A DNA stretch of 64,000 nucleotides from Rhodopseudomonas palustris. Its GTDB lineage: Bacteria; Pseudomonadota; Alphaproteobacteria; Rhizobiales; Xanthobacteraceae. Position 1 is the stretch's first letter, and each line of letters begins with the position of its first letter. Position numbers and translations under genes: made by a program. The DNA lies in assembly GCA_016215605.1 (NCBI GenBank), contig JACRJB010000053.1, positions 248,001 through 312,000 of the forward strand, written 5' to 3'. The notes below the pieces were generated by a model that saw only the letters and a program-made list of their open reading frames with translations, had not been told where the DNA came from and did no database searches. This document shows, one piece after another, positions 47,523 to 57,055 of this stretch.

Positions 47523-49181
47523 TCACATCACCGCTTTCGCCGCCGCACGGCCAGCGCTCCGCCCCGAGAACAGGCATCCGCCGAGGAACGTCCCTTCGAG
47601 GGAGCGGTAGCCGTGCATGCCGCCGCCGCCGAATCCGGCGGCTTCGCCGACCGCGTACAGCCCGGGAATGATCGCGCCGCCTTGGCCGAACACGCGGGCG
47701 TCGAGATCGGTCTCGAAGCCGCCGAGCGTCTTGCGGGTGAGGATGTTGAGTCGCACCGCGATCAGCGGGCCGTAAGCCGGATCGAGGATCTTGTGCGGCT
47801 TGGCGGTGCGGATCAGCCGGTCGCCGATGTAGCGCCGCGCATTGTGGATGTTCATCACCTGCGCGTCCTTGACGAAGGCATTGTCGATCTCGCGATCGCG
47901 CGCCTCGATCTGCGTGCGCAGCTGGTCGAGCTGCAGCAGGTTGTCACCGGACAATGCGTTCATCGCGGCGACGAGGTCGGCGAGATTGTCGCGGACGATG
48001 AAGTCGGCCCCCTTGGCCTTGAACGCCTCGACCGGCGCCGGCGCGGCCTTGTTGGTGGCGCGGCGTGCGGTCATCAGCCAGCTCTTGCCGGTCAGGTCCG
48101 GGTTCTGCTCCGAACCCGACAGCGCGAATTCCTTCTTGATGATCGCCTGGGTGAGCACGAACCAGGAATAGTCGTAGCCGGTCGCCATGATGGCGTGGAG
48201 CTGGCCGAGCGTGTCGGAGCCGGGGAACAGCGGCGCCGGCAGCCGCTTGCCGGTGGCGTCGAACCACATCGAGGAGGGGCCGGGCAAAATCCGGATGCCG
48301 TGGCGCGGCCAGATCGGCGCGAAATTCTGTAGGCCCTCGACATAGTGCCACATCCGGTCGCGGTTGATCAGCCGCGCGCCGGCGGCTTCGGTGATGCCGA
48401 GCATGCGGCCGTCGACGTGTTCGGGCACGCCGGAGATCATCCGCCGCGGCGGCTTGCCCAGCCGCTGCGGCCAGTTCTGCCGCACCAGTTCGTGGTTGCC
48501 GCCGATCCCGCCGGAGGCGACGATCACCGCCTGCGCCCGCAGCGCGAAGTCGCCGACCACGTTGCGGGAACTACTGGCGCCGCGCTCCACCTGCGTCGGT
48601 TCGAGCACCGCGCCGCGGACGCCGTCGATGACGCCTGCCGTCTGCGTCAGGGCATCGACGCGATGGCGGAATTTGAAGCTGAGGCGGCCGGCGTCCAGCG
48701 CCGCGCGGGCGCGGCGAACGAACGGCTCGATCAGGCCGGGGCCGGTGCCCCAGGTGACGTGAAAGCGCGGCACCGAATTGCCGTGGCTCATCGCGTCGTA
48801 GCCGCCGCGCTCCGCCCAGCCGACCACCGGAAAGATCCGGTGGCCCATCGCGCGGAGCCAGCCGCGCTTCTCGCCGGCGGCGAAGGCGAGGTAAGCCTCG
48901 GCCCAGCGCTGCGGCCACAGATCCTCGTCGCGATCAAAGTCGGCGGCGCCGAGCCAGTCCTGCAGCGCGAGCTCGTAGCTGTCGCGAATCCCGAGCCGTC
49001 GCTGTTCCGGCGAATCGACGAGAAACAAGCCGCCGAACGACCAGAACGCCTGGCCGCCGCAATTCTGTTCGCCTTCCTGATCGACCACGATCACCGAGCG
49101 TCCGGCCTCGGCGATCTCGGTGGCGGCGACCAGACCGGCGAGGCCAGCGCCGACCACGATCACATCCGCTTCTGTCGTCAT
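47523..49181 (-). CDS. FAD-binding dehydrogenase (fumarate reductase/ketosteroid dehydrogenase-like flavoprotein)
   Basis: ADVIVVGAGLAGLVAATEIAEAGRSVIVVDQEGEQNCGGQAFWSFGGLF; C-terminal GLYAVGEAAGFGGGGMHGYRSLEGTFLGGCLFSGRSAGR. Confidence 0.9.
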   Translation of the reverse strand: MTTEADVIVVGAGLAGLVAATEIAEAGRSVIVVDQEGEQNCGGQAFWSFGGLFLVDSPEQRRLGIRDSYELALQDWLGAADFDRDEDLWPQRWAEAYLAFAAGEKRGWLRAMGHRIFPVVGWAERGGYDAMSHGNSVPRFHVTWGTGPGLIEPFVRRARAALDAGRLSFKFRHRVDALTQTAGVIDGVRGAVLEPTQVERGASSSRNVVGDFALRAQAVIVASGGIGGNHELVRQNWPQRLGKPPRRMISGVPEHVDGRMLGITEAAGARLINRDRMWHYVEGLQNFAPIWPRHGIRILPGPSSMWFDATGKRLPAPLFPGSDTLGQLHAIMATGYDYSWFVLTQAIIKKEFALSGSEQNPDLTGKSWLMTARRATNKAAPAPVEAFKAKGADFIVRDNLADLVAAMNALSGDNLLQLDQLRTQIEARDREIDNAFVKDAQVMNIHNARRYIGDRLIRTAKPHKILDPAYGPLIAVRLNILTRKTLGGFETDLDARVFGQGGAIIPGLYAVGEAAGFGGGGMHGYRSLEGTFLGGCLFSGRSAGRAAAKAVM

Positions 49182-49449
49182 GAGCGTTCCTCGTTCTGGA
49201 ACCGATTGAACCGTGCGCGACGAGTCGCGGTCAATCGGTTTCGGCCATCTAACTGTTTCAGTTTGGGACCACGCTGCGCGCCGAGTGCATCCCGCCTGCA
49301 ACACTCGATTTGAATTTAATTCGAGCGAGCTCCGCGATCTGGACAAACCTCCGATCCGAAATCACGCTGACGATGTCTTGAATCAGGGGCAACTGCATCA
49401 CGCGACAAAGATGCAGGCGGACTTGGAAGCGAGCGGACTGGGGCGGGCC

Positions 49450-49908
49450 ATGAGATTGCTGACGGGGTTGCTTGCGGCTGTCGTTCTTTTGGCGGGCGTG
49501 GCGTCGAGCCACGCCGTGGTCCGGATCGCCGACGATCGTGGCGGACGGATCGGAACCTACGTCGACAAGTATCAGAGCCTGCGAACCTCCGGCGAAACCG
49601 TGGTGATCGACGGACTGTGCGCCTCGGCCTGCACCATCGTGCTCGGAGCGGTGCCGCACGATAAGATCTGCGTCACCTCGCGGGCCAATCTCGGCTTCCA
49701 CGCCGCCTGGGATCTCGGCTCCAACGGCCGGGCGATCACCAATCCCGAAGCGACGCACATGCTGTACACGATGTATCCGGCCGAAATCCGGCGCTGGATC
49801 TCCAAGCGCGGCGGGTTGACGCGGCAGATGATCTTCCTGCGCGGCAAACAGCTGATGTCGATGTACCGCCCGTGCTACATGGACGCGCAAGCCTCCGCGG
49901 CGCGATAG
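49450..49908 (+). CDS. Hypothetical exported protein
   Basis: MRLLTGLLAAVVLLAGVASSHA signal; DGLCASACTIVLGAVPHDKICVTSRANLGFHAAWDLG. Confidence 0.65.
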   Translation: MRLLTGLLAAVVLLAGVASSHAVVRIADDRGGRIGTYVDKYQSLRTSGETVVIDGLCASACTIVLGAVPHDKICVTSRANLGFHAAWDLGSNGRAITNPEATHMLYTMYPAEIRRWISKRGGLTRQMIFLRGKQLMSMYRPCYMDAQASAAR

Positions 49909-50072
49909 GCCGCACTCCTGCTCCGCATCACGTGATCCGCCACCCGGCGAGCGCGCTTGCCGGGCGTGTCGTCGCGCTCTATGGGTTCGGCACGCGCGGC
50001 CACGCCGCGTGACCTTTGCCGGTGCGCGGACGTCTTGCTTCGTCGACCGGTGTTCGACGTGAGGACGCTGCC

Positions 50073-50672
50073 ATGGCCGCCCAAGTCCGCTCCACCCGCC
50101 CGCTCGTCATCATCGCGGCGTTCGCCGGCAGCCTGATCGTCGGTCTGGTGGTGGTGCTGTGGCTGCTTGGCGGGCTGAACAGGGTCGCGGCGCCGGCCTC
50201 GATCGGCGGCCCGTTCCAGCTCACCGACCAGAACGGGCAGATCGTCACCGAGCAGAGCCTGAAAGGCAAGCCGACGCTGATCTTCTTCGGCTTCACCCGC
50301 TGCCCGGACGTCTGCCCGACCTCGCTGTTCGAGATCACCCAGGTGCTGCAGGCGCTGGGCCCGGACGCCGATCGCCTCAACGCTTATTTCGTCTCGGTCG
50401 ACCCGGAGCGCGACACCCCGGAATCGATGAAGGAGTATCTGTCGAGCTTCGATCCGCATCTGAAGGGGCTGTCCGGCTCGCGCGAAGCCACCGACAAGAT
50501 CGAGAAGGGCTACCGGGTCTACGCCAAGAAGGTCCCGACCTCGAGCGGCGACTACACCATGGATCACACCGCGCTGATCTATCTGATGGACAAGGACGGC
50601 CGGTTCGTGTCGCCGTTCAACATGAAGCGGAAGCCCGAAGAGGCCGCCGCGGATCTGAAGCGCTACCTCTGA
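50073..50672 (+). CDS. SCO1/SenC family copper chaperone / thioredoxin-like protein
   Basis: GGPFQLTDQNGQIVTEQSLKGKPTLIFFGFTRCPDVCPTSLFEITQVLQALGPDADRLNAYFVSVDPERDTPESMKEY. Confidence 0.93.
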   Translation: MAAQVRSTRPLVIIAAFAGSLIVGLVVVLWLLGGLNRVAAPASIGGPFQLTDQNGQIVTEQSLKGKPTLIFFGFTRCPDVCPTSLFEITQVLQALGPDADRLNAYFVSVDPERDTPESMKEYLSSFDPHLKGLSGSREATDKIEKGYRVYAKKVPTSSGDYTMDHTALIYLMDKDGRFVSPFNMKRKPEEAAADLKRYL

Positions 50673-52659
50673 CGCCAGTTTGGCCGGCGGCGTCCGCCGA
50701 CGCGGGCGCCCGCGCGGCGACGCCGTGCTCGGTTTTGTCCCAGCGGTAGGGCGCCCAAACGAATTGCGCCAGCGCGCGCCAGGCCGCGAGCGACAGGCAC
50801 AGCCAGTACAGCGGCGTGAGCAGCAGCACCGGCGCGAACCGCAGCCGGCCCCGCCTGGCCAGCCCGGCGACGCCGACCACGATGGTGGAGACGAAGCCGG
50901 CCATCACGGCGCAGCAATGCAGCGCGGTCGGCGGCGCGGGCTGCAGCCATGCGGGCAGCGGCACCGACTCCGCGGCCAGCGCTAGACCTGCGACCGCCAG
51001 CAGCGCCAGATAGGCGAGCGCGCCCACCACATGACCGCCCACCAGCAGGCCCAGCGTCGCGACGCCGCGACCGCCGATCTGCCGCCACAGCCGCAGCGGG
51101 TGGCGAAGGTGCACCAGGCCGGTCTGGATGAATCCTTTCATCCATCTGGCGCGCTGCGGCAGCCAGTTGCCGAAGGTCACCGGCGCTTCTTCGAATGTGG
51201 TCGATGCGAACGCCGCGGCGCGATAGCCGAAGCGAGCCAGCCGGAAGCCGAGGTCGGCGTCCTCGGTGACGTTGTAGGGATCCCAGCCGCCGATGGCGCG
51301 GAGCACCGGAACGCGGAAATGGTTGGATGTGCCGCCGAGCGGCAGCGGTGCGCCCAGCGCCGTGAGGCCGTGCAGCAGAAGGTCGAATTGGCCAGCGTAC
51401 TCCGCCAGAAACGTCATCGACAGCCAGCTATGGGTCCGGTTGTCGATGCTCAGGCTGGCCTGCACGCAGGCGGTGGTCGGGCCGTGCTGGTCGAAGGCGT
51501 CGAGCGCGGCGCGAAGCTGGCCCGGCTCGGGCCGGTCCTCGGCATCGTACACCGCAATGAAGTCGCCGCGCGCGAACGCCAGAGCCCAGTTCAGCGCTTT
51601 CGGCTTGGTCTGCGGCCCGATCGGCGGCGCGGTCAGGACGCGCAGATGTGGTCGCGGCCCGAGCCGCGCCAGCGCGGCATGGGTGTCGCGGTCGTTCGGC
51701 TCCAGCACCAGGATGATGTCGAGCTTCTCCGGCGGATAGTCGAACGCCTCGAGCGCCGCGACCAGCTGGCCGGCGCAGTTCGCTTCGCGATACAGGGCCG
51801 CGATCACCGTGTAGATCGGCAACGCATCGTCGGGCCGGCGCAGTCGGCGGCGCAGCGGACGCGACGGCCAGAAACATGCGACCAGGCGGAACGCCGCAAA
51901 GCCGATGAACCACAGCGCCAGCAGCGTAGCTGTCGTCTCCGGCGCCAGCAGCGGCACGGCCAACACCACGCCGAGGACGGCAAGACCGCGCATCAGGCGC
52001 TGCCGCCAGATCGGCCCCGAATCGCGCTGCGGCCCCGCCGACAAGACCGACCACCGCCGCTGCAGGTCGAAGGCGGCCTGCTGCCCGATTGCGTGCGCAC
52101 CCTGATCGGCGAGATACTGTTGCATCACGGCGGCGGACGTCAGCCGAAGGCGAGGGTCACGCCACCGTCTCTGCCGCTCGCATAGCGCCCGCGCCGTCGT
52201 CTGCACCGTCGGCGCCACCACCCAGCGCAGGTCGTCGCCCCGGCGCAGCGGCAGCACGCCGGTGGATGCGGCGGCCACGAATTGTCGATCCGGCAGCGGG
52301 CAATCGGCGCGCGCCGCCCGGGTCAGGTTGATCAGTGGGATGTCGAGGTGAAGTGCGAGCCGGGCGAGATACGCGTCCTCGGCGATGGCGCCCCACTGGA
52401 TGAGAACACGGTCGGCGCTGACCCCGAGATCGTCGGCGCGGCGCGCCGCGGCATTCAGCAGGTCGGGTGCGAGAATGCCGTGGAGGCAATCCAGTTCAGG
52501 CGCCGCCGCGGGCGGATCGCCCGGAGGGTCGTCATCCGCTTCGGGCTCTCTGTTGTGATACGCCGGCGTCCAGTAGCGCAGAAAGCGCGGCGGCTCGCGC
52601 CGGACGCCGGCCATTCGAGCAGTGGCACCGTCGTCCCCGACATGACCAGGCCCCCGCAT
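50617..52659 (-). CDS. Family 2 glycosyltransferase (membrane) with N-terminal GspE/MshE-N-like domain
   Basis: N-term VLIQWGAIAEDAYLARLALHLDIPLINL; GT2 core IYTVIAALYREANCAGQLVAALEAFDYP..DIILVLEPNDRDT, IAVYDAEDRPEPGQLRAAL, VTEDADLGFRLARFGY, QRARWMKGF. Start uncertain. Confidence 0.8.
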   Translation of the reverse strand: MRGPGHVGDDGATARMAGVRREPPRFLRYWTPAYHNREPEADDDPPGDPPAAAPELDCLHGILAPDLLNAAARRADDLGVSADRVLIQWGAIAEDAYLARLALHLDIPLINLTRAARADCPLPDRQFVAAASTGVLPLRRGDDLRWVVAPTVQTTARALCERQRRWRDPRLRLTSAAVMQQYLADQGAHAIGQQAAFDLQRRWSVLSAGPQRDSGPIWRQRLMRGLAVLGVVLAVPLLAPETTATLLALWFIGFAAFRLVACFWPSRPLRRRLRRPDDALPIYTVIAALYREANCAGQLVAALEAFDYPPEKLDIILVLEPNDRDTHAALARLGPRPHLRVLTAPPIGPQTKPKALNWALAFARGDFIAVYDAEDRPEPGQLRAALDAFDQHGPTTACVQASLSIDNRTHSWLSMTFLAEYAGQFDLLLHGLTALGAPLPLGGTSNHFRVPVLRAIGGWDPYNVTEDADLGFRLARFGYRAAAFASTTFEEAPVTFGNWLPQRARWMKGFIQTGLVHLRHPLRLWRQIGGRGVATLGLLVGGHVVGALAYLALLAVAGLALAAESVPLPAWLQPAPPTALHCCAVMAGFVSTIVVGVAGLARRGRLRFAPVLLLTPLYWLCLSLAAWRALAQFVWAPYRWDKTEHGVAARAPASADAAGQTGVRGSASDPRRPLRASASC

Positions 52660-52734
52660 GGCAACGCCCTTACGCAAACGGCACTCGCGTCTCGCGCCGG
52701 ATGGTCTATAAGACCGCCGGTGCGGATCCCGATT

Positions 52735-53652
52735 ATGCAACCATGGATTGAGTCATTGATCAACGGCCGATCGGCCGTGGTGCGGCCATTGCTGCTGGCG
52801 CTGATGCTGTTTGGTGTTCTGCTGCCGCTGAACGTCGCGCAGGCTGCTGAAACCGACGCGGAAGCCAAGGCGATCGCGGCCGCGACGGCGCATGCCGTGC
52901 CGGGATTCTGGGACCCGCGGCGGCGTCCGGAGCGTCCGGATCTGTCGCGCCTCACCGTGATCCGGTTCCTGACCGAGACCGATTATCCGCCGTTCAACTT
53001 CACCGGCGCCGACGGCAATCCGGCCGGCTTCAACGTCGATCTGGCGCGCGCGCTGTGCGAGGAGATCAAGGTCACCTGCACCGTGCAGATGCGGCGGTTC
53101 GAGACGCTGCTCGATGCGCTCGCCGGCAATCGCGGCGACGCCATCATCGCGTCGCTGGCGGTGACGCCGCAGACCCGCGGCAAGGTCGATTTCACCGATC
53201 CGTATTATCGCGCGCCCGGTCGCTTCGCCGCCCGCAAGGATGCGGTGATGCCGGAGATCCGGCCGGAATATCTCGAGGGCAAGAAGGTCGGCGCGATCAC
53301 CGGCTCCGCGCACGAGGCCTATCTCAAGGCGATGTTCACCGACGCCGAGCTGCATTCCTACCCGAACGACGAGGCGTTGCGCGCGGCGCTGAAGCGCGGT
53401 GAGGTCGACTTCATCTTCGGCGATGCGGTCTCGCTGGCGTTCTGGATCAACGGCACCGATTCCGAGAATTGCTGTGCCTTCAGCGGCGGTCCGTTCACCG
53501 AAAGCCGCTATTTCGGCGAGGGCGTCGGCATCGCGGTCCGCAAGGGCAACGATCTGCTGCGCCAGTCGCTCAACTGGGCGCTGTTCCGCGTCTGGGAAAA
53601 GGGCCGCTACACCGATCTGTGGCTGCGGTACTTCTCCGTCAGCCCGTTCTGA
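52735..53652 (+). CDS. Extracellular solute-binding protein (family 3-like, amino-acid type)
   Basis: Signal peptide; [69 protein letters not shown]. Confidence 0.9.
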   Translation: MQPWIESLINGRSAVVRPLLLALMLFGVLLPLNVAQAAETDAEAKAIAAATAHAVPGFWDPRRRPERPDLSRLTVIRFLTETDYPPFNFTGADGNPAGFNVDLARALCEEIKVTCTVQMRRFETLLDALAGNRGDAIIASLAVTPQTRGKVDFTDPYYRAPGRFAARKDAVMPEIRPEYLEGKKVGAITGSAHEAYLKAMFTDAELHSYPNDEALRAALKRGEVDFIFGDAVSLAFWINGTDSENCCAFSGGPFTESRYFGEGVGIAVRKGNDLLRQSLNWALFRVWEKGRYTDLWLRYFSVSPF

Positions 53653-53684
53653 AAGACCCGCCTTTGCGGCGGTTGGAGACTCTG

Positions 53685-55322
53685 ATGACCACGACCGATC
53701 TTCCCAGCGCGGCCGACCTGCGCACGCTCGCCGAACAATCCAATGCCTGGCCGTTCGAGCAGGCGCGCGCGCTGGTCAACCGGCTGAAGAAGCAGCCGAA
53801 GGACGAGGTGTTGTTCGAGACCGGCTACGGCCCGTCCGGGCTGCCGCATATCGGCACCTTCGGCGAAGTGGCGCGCACCACCATGGTTCGCCATGCGTTT
53901 CGCGTGCTCACCGACGACAAGATCAAGACCAAGCTGCTGGCGTTCTCGGACGACATGGACGGCCTGCGCAAGGTGCCGGACAACGTGCCGAACAAGGAAC
54001 TGCTGGCGCAGCATCTCGGCAAGTCGCTGACCAGCGTGCCCGATCCGTTCGGCACCCATGATTCGTTCGGAGCGCACAACAACGCCCGGCTGCGCGCGTT
54101 CCTCGACACTTTCGGGTTCGACTACGAATTCGCCTCGGCCACCGACTACTACAAGTCCGGCCGGTTCGACGCGACGCTGCTCAAGGTGCTGCAGCGGCTC
54201 GACAAGGTGATGGCGATCATGCTGCCGTCGCTGCGCGAGGAACGTGCGGCGAGCTACTCGCCGTTCTTGCCGATTTGCCCGCGCACCGGTGTGGTGCTGC
54301 AGGTGCCGATCGTCGATCACGACGTCGCGGCCGGCACGGTCTCCTACGACGATCCGGAGACCAAGGAGCGCGTCACGCTCCCGGTCACCGGCGGCCACTG
54401 CAAGCTGCAGTGGAAGCCGGACTGGGCAATGCGCTGGACCGCGCTCGGCGTCGACTACGAAATGGCCGGCAAGGATCTGATCGATTCGGTCAAGCTGTCC
54501 GGCAAGATCGCCCAGGCGATCGGCGGCACGCCGCCCGAGGGCTTCAACTACGAGCTGTTCCTCGACGACAAGGGCCAGAAGATATCCAAGTCGAAGGGCA
54601 ACGGCCTGACCATCGACGAATGGCTGCGCTACGCCTCGCCGGAATCGCTGGCGCTGTTCATGTATCGCGAGCCGAAGGCGGCCAAGCGGCTGTATTTCGA
54701 CGTGATCCCGCGCAACGTCGACGACTATCAGCAGTTCCTCGACGGATTTTCGCGGCAGGATCTGAAGCAGCAGCTCGCCAATCCGGTCTGGCATATCCAC
54801 TCGGGCAATCCGCCCAAGTCGGACATGCCGGTGACGTTCCAGCTGCTGCTGACGCTAGTGTCGTCGTCCAATGCCGAGAACGCCGAGACGCTGTGGGGCT
54901 TCATCGGCCGCTATCGGCCGGGCGTGACGCCGCAGTCGCATCCCAAGCTCGACGCCATGGTCGGCTACGCGATCAACTACTATCGCGACTTCGTAGCGCC
55001 CACCAAGGTGTTCCGCGATCCGACCGATCAGGAGCGCGCCGCGCTGCAGGATCTGCGCGATGCGCTGTCGCAACTCGCCCCGGAGTCCACCGCGGAAGCC
55101 ATTCAGGACGTGGTCTACGAGATCGGCCGCCGCGAGCCGTTCCTCGATCACAAGAAGGCGGCCAAGGACGGCAAGCCGGGCGTGTCGCTCGACTGGTTCA
55201 ACATGCTGTACCAGGTGCTGCTCGGCCAGGAGAAGGGCCCGCGCTTCGGCTCGTTCGTTGCGGTCTACGGCCTGTCCAACGCCGTGGCGATGATCGACGG
55301 CGCACTGGCGCGCAGCGCTTAG
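53685..55322 (+). CDS. lysK: Class I lysyl-tRNA synthetase
   Basis: [25 protein letters not shown] (HIGH-type) and [21 protein letters not shown] (KMSKS-type), class I LysRS features. Confidence 0.93.
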   Translation: MTTTDLPSAADLRTLAEQSNAWPFEQARALVNRLKKQPKDEVLFETGYGPSGLPHIGTFGEVARTTMVRHAFRVLTDDKIKTKLLAFSDDMDGLRKVPDNVPNKELLAQHLGKSLTSVPDPFGTHDSFGAHNNARLRAFLDTFGFDYEFASATDYYKSGRFDATLLKVLQRLDKVMAIMLPSLREERAASYSPFLPICPRTGVVLQVPIVDHDVAAGTVSYDDPETKERVTLPVTGGHCKLQWKPDWAMRWTALGVDYEMAGKDLIDSVKLSGKIAQAIGGTPPEGFNYELFLDDKGQKISKSKGNGLTIDEWLRYASPESLALFMYREPKAAKRLYFDVIPRNVDDYQQFLDGFSRQDLKQQLANPVWHIHSGNPPKSDMPVTFQLLLTLVSSSNAENAETLWGFIGRYRPGVTPQSHPKLDAMVGYAINYYRDFVAPTKVFRDPTDQERAALQDLRDALSQLAPESTAEAIQDVVYEIGRREPFLDHKKAAKDGKPGVSLDWFNMLYQVLLGQEKGPRFGSFVAVYGLSNAVAMIDGALARSA

Positions 55323-55417
55323 TCTGGTTGCCATCCTGTTCGTGGCTTGAGTCCAACCAAGCAAGCCGGCGCCGTTGATTGATAGGTACGCATTGCGCGT
55401 TCTTCCGATGCGATTGC

Positions 55418-55445
55418 GCTATTCACGATACTGTTCGTGAATAGC
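55418..55445. promoter_or_regulatory. 28-bp perfect inverted repeat GCTATTCACGA-TACTGT-TCGTGAATAGC
   Basis: 11-bp arms, 6-nt spacer, in the lysK / immunity-like intergenic region. Confidence 0.45.
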
Positions 55446-55670
55446 GTGCTGATACCTATTATCATGCCGGGATCGCGCGATCAGTTAGTTGTCGCGATCA
55501 ATTGCCGCAGTCGATCGCATCGCACTAATTGATTCAGCACAAAGTTTGCTGCGCTGCGTCCTTCGCACGCTGCCTGCAACGATATCCCTTGACGCGTTGT
55601 CGATCCGTGCGACCGGTTGCGGTCCAAGGGGGAAAGGCGGTGCCAATCTCACCCATTGCGGAGGAATATC

Positions 55671-55925
55671 ATGACCAGTCTCGCTGAACTGCCTTACGAC
55701 GCCAATCTGCCGGCGATCGTCTGGACGCTCTATCTCGTTGCTGCCGTGCTGTACTGCGTCCCGATGACGATCGGGTTCATCCGGAACGTGGAATACAAAT
55801 GGCCGCTGTATTTCGGCAACCTGCTGCTGGGTTGGACTGGAATCGGCTGGGCCTATGCGATGTACTACGCGATCTTCGCCGATCGGGAGCACGCGCAGGC
55901 CCGGCCTCTGGCCCTCGCCGCATAG
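55671..55925 (+). CDS. Small two-TM superinfection-immunity-like (T4 Imm family) membrane protein
   Basis: IVWTLYLVAAVLYCVPMTIGFIRNVEYKWPLYFGNLLLGWTGIGWAYAMYYAIF: N-L-L-L-G-W-T-x-I-G-W motif. Confidence 0.65.
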   Translation: MTSLAELPYDANLPAIVWTLYLVAAVLYCVPMTIGFIRNVEYKWPLYFGNLLLGWTGIGWAYAMYYAIFADREHAQARPLALAA

Positions 55926-56021
55926 CGAGGCGGCCGGCGCGCAGCGTTCAGGTCGCTGCTGTGCCGGCCGATCGATGGCGAGGCGCGTTGCAATCGGAGC
56001 AAGCGCCGCCTTCGCCGCCGG

Positions 56022-56942
56022 CTACTTGGCGGTGGATTCCGCTGCCGCAACCACGGGCCGCACGGTGTCGCCCTCGCGCAGCAGCGCGCCGGCGCGGGCG
56101 ACCACGGTGTCGCCTTCCTGCAGGCCCTCGCGGATCTCGACATTGCCACCGTTCATCAGCCCGACTTCGACGCGCTTGGTCTCGACGGTCTGGCGCCGCA
56201 CCACCTGCACAACGGTGCCGGCCGAGCTGTAGAGCACGGCCGTCAGCGGCACCGAGATGCCGCAGCTCTCGCCGGTCTTGATCATCGCGCGGCCCGAGGC
56301 GTTGGACAGAAGCCGCTTGGCCGAACTGACGCCGACGAACACGTTGGCGAGCTGGCTGTTCGGCTCCACGGTCGCCGAGACGCGACGCACCCGGCCTTCG
56401 ATATCGTCGGCCGTGCCGACGATCTTGACCGCGGCGGTCTGGTTGACGGCGAGCTGCGAAAGGTTGCGCGTCGGCACCTGGCCGACGAGATCGAACTCGC
56501 TGCGCGAAATGATGGTGAACAGCGCCTCGCCCTTGGCCGAGGCCGGCGAGCCGATCACCGCGGTGGAGCTGGAGACGAGCCCCGCGACCGGAGCGGTGAT
56601 CGTCGATCCGCCTTCTGGCCCGGCGAGCTTCGCCAGCGTCTGCCCCTGCGCGACAATCTCACCGGCGTCGGCCATCACGTCGGTCACCCTGGCGCCAGGC
56701 CGGTCGGGACGGATCGAGATTTCGTCGCGCGGGATCAGAAAGCCGGAGACTTCGACGATTGCTGGAAAGCAGGACTTGGTCGCCTTCAGCACGGTGACCG
56801 CCTGTCCCTTGATCGCGTCGGCTTCGGGCTCGTCGGCCGCCGCTGCCGGCTGCGCCATCGCGCACAGCGCGGCGAGAGCCACAATACTGACGCTGCGCCG
56901 GAAGAGGCGGGGGGCGTGGCCGTTCGCGCTGTCCATGCTCAT
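56022..56942 (-). CDS. HlyD-like periplasmic adaptor (RND/efflux membrane fusion) protein
   Basis: IRPDRPGARVTDVMADAGEIVAQGQTLAKLAGPEGGSTITAPVAGLVSSSTAVIGSPASAKGEALFTIISR. Confidence 0.82.
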   Translation of the reverse strand: MSMDSANGHAPRLFRRSVSIVALAALCAMAQPAAAADEPEADAIKGQAVTVLKATKSCFPAIVEVSGFLIPRDEISIRPDRPGARVTDVMADAGEIVAQGQTLAKLAGPEGGSTITAPVAGLVSSSTAVIGSPASAKGEALFTIISRSEFDLVGQVPTRNLSQLAVNQTAAVKIVGTADDIEGRVRRVSATVEPNSQLANVFVGVSSAKRLLSNASGRAMIKTGESCGISVPLTAVLYSSAGTVVQVVRRQTVETKRVEVGLMNGGNVEIREGLQEGDTVVARAGALLREGDTVRPVVAAAESTAK

Positions 56943-57055
56943 CGTCAACACCTTTGTACCCTGACGCATCCGATAGTTCCCGAGTTTAGTCGCGCGCCGC
57001 AATCGCGCCAAGGGCTGGCGCCCGTCGCGCTGTCGTGAATTCGGCGGAGCGCCGG

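Noticed and set aside
55418-55445. Rho-independent terminator for lysK
   Set aside because: Stem is good but no T-run follows on the plus strand, so a terminator call is not supported from sequence alone.
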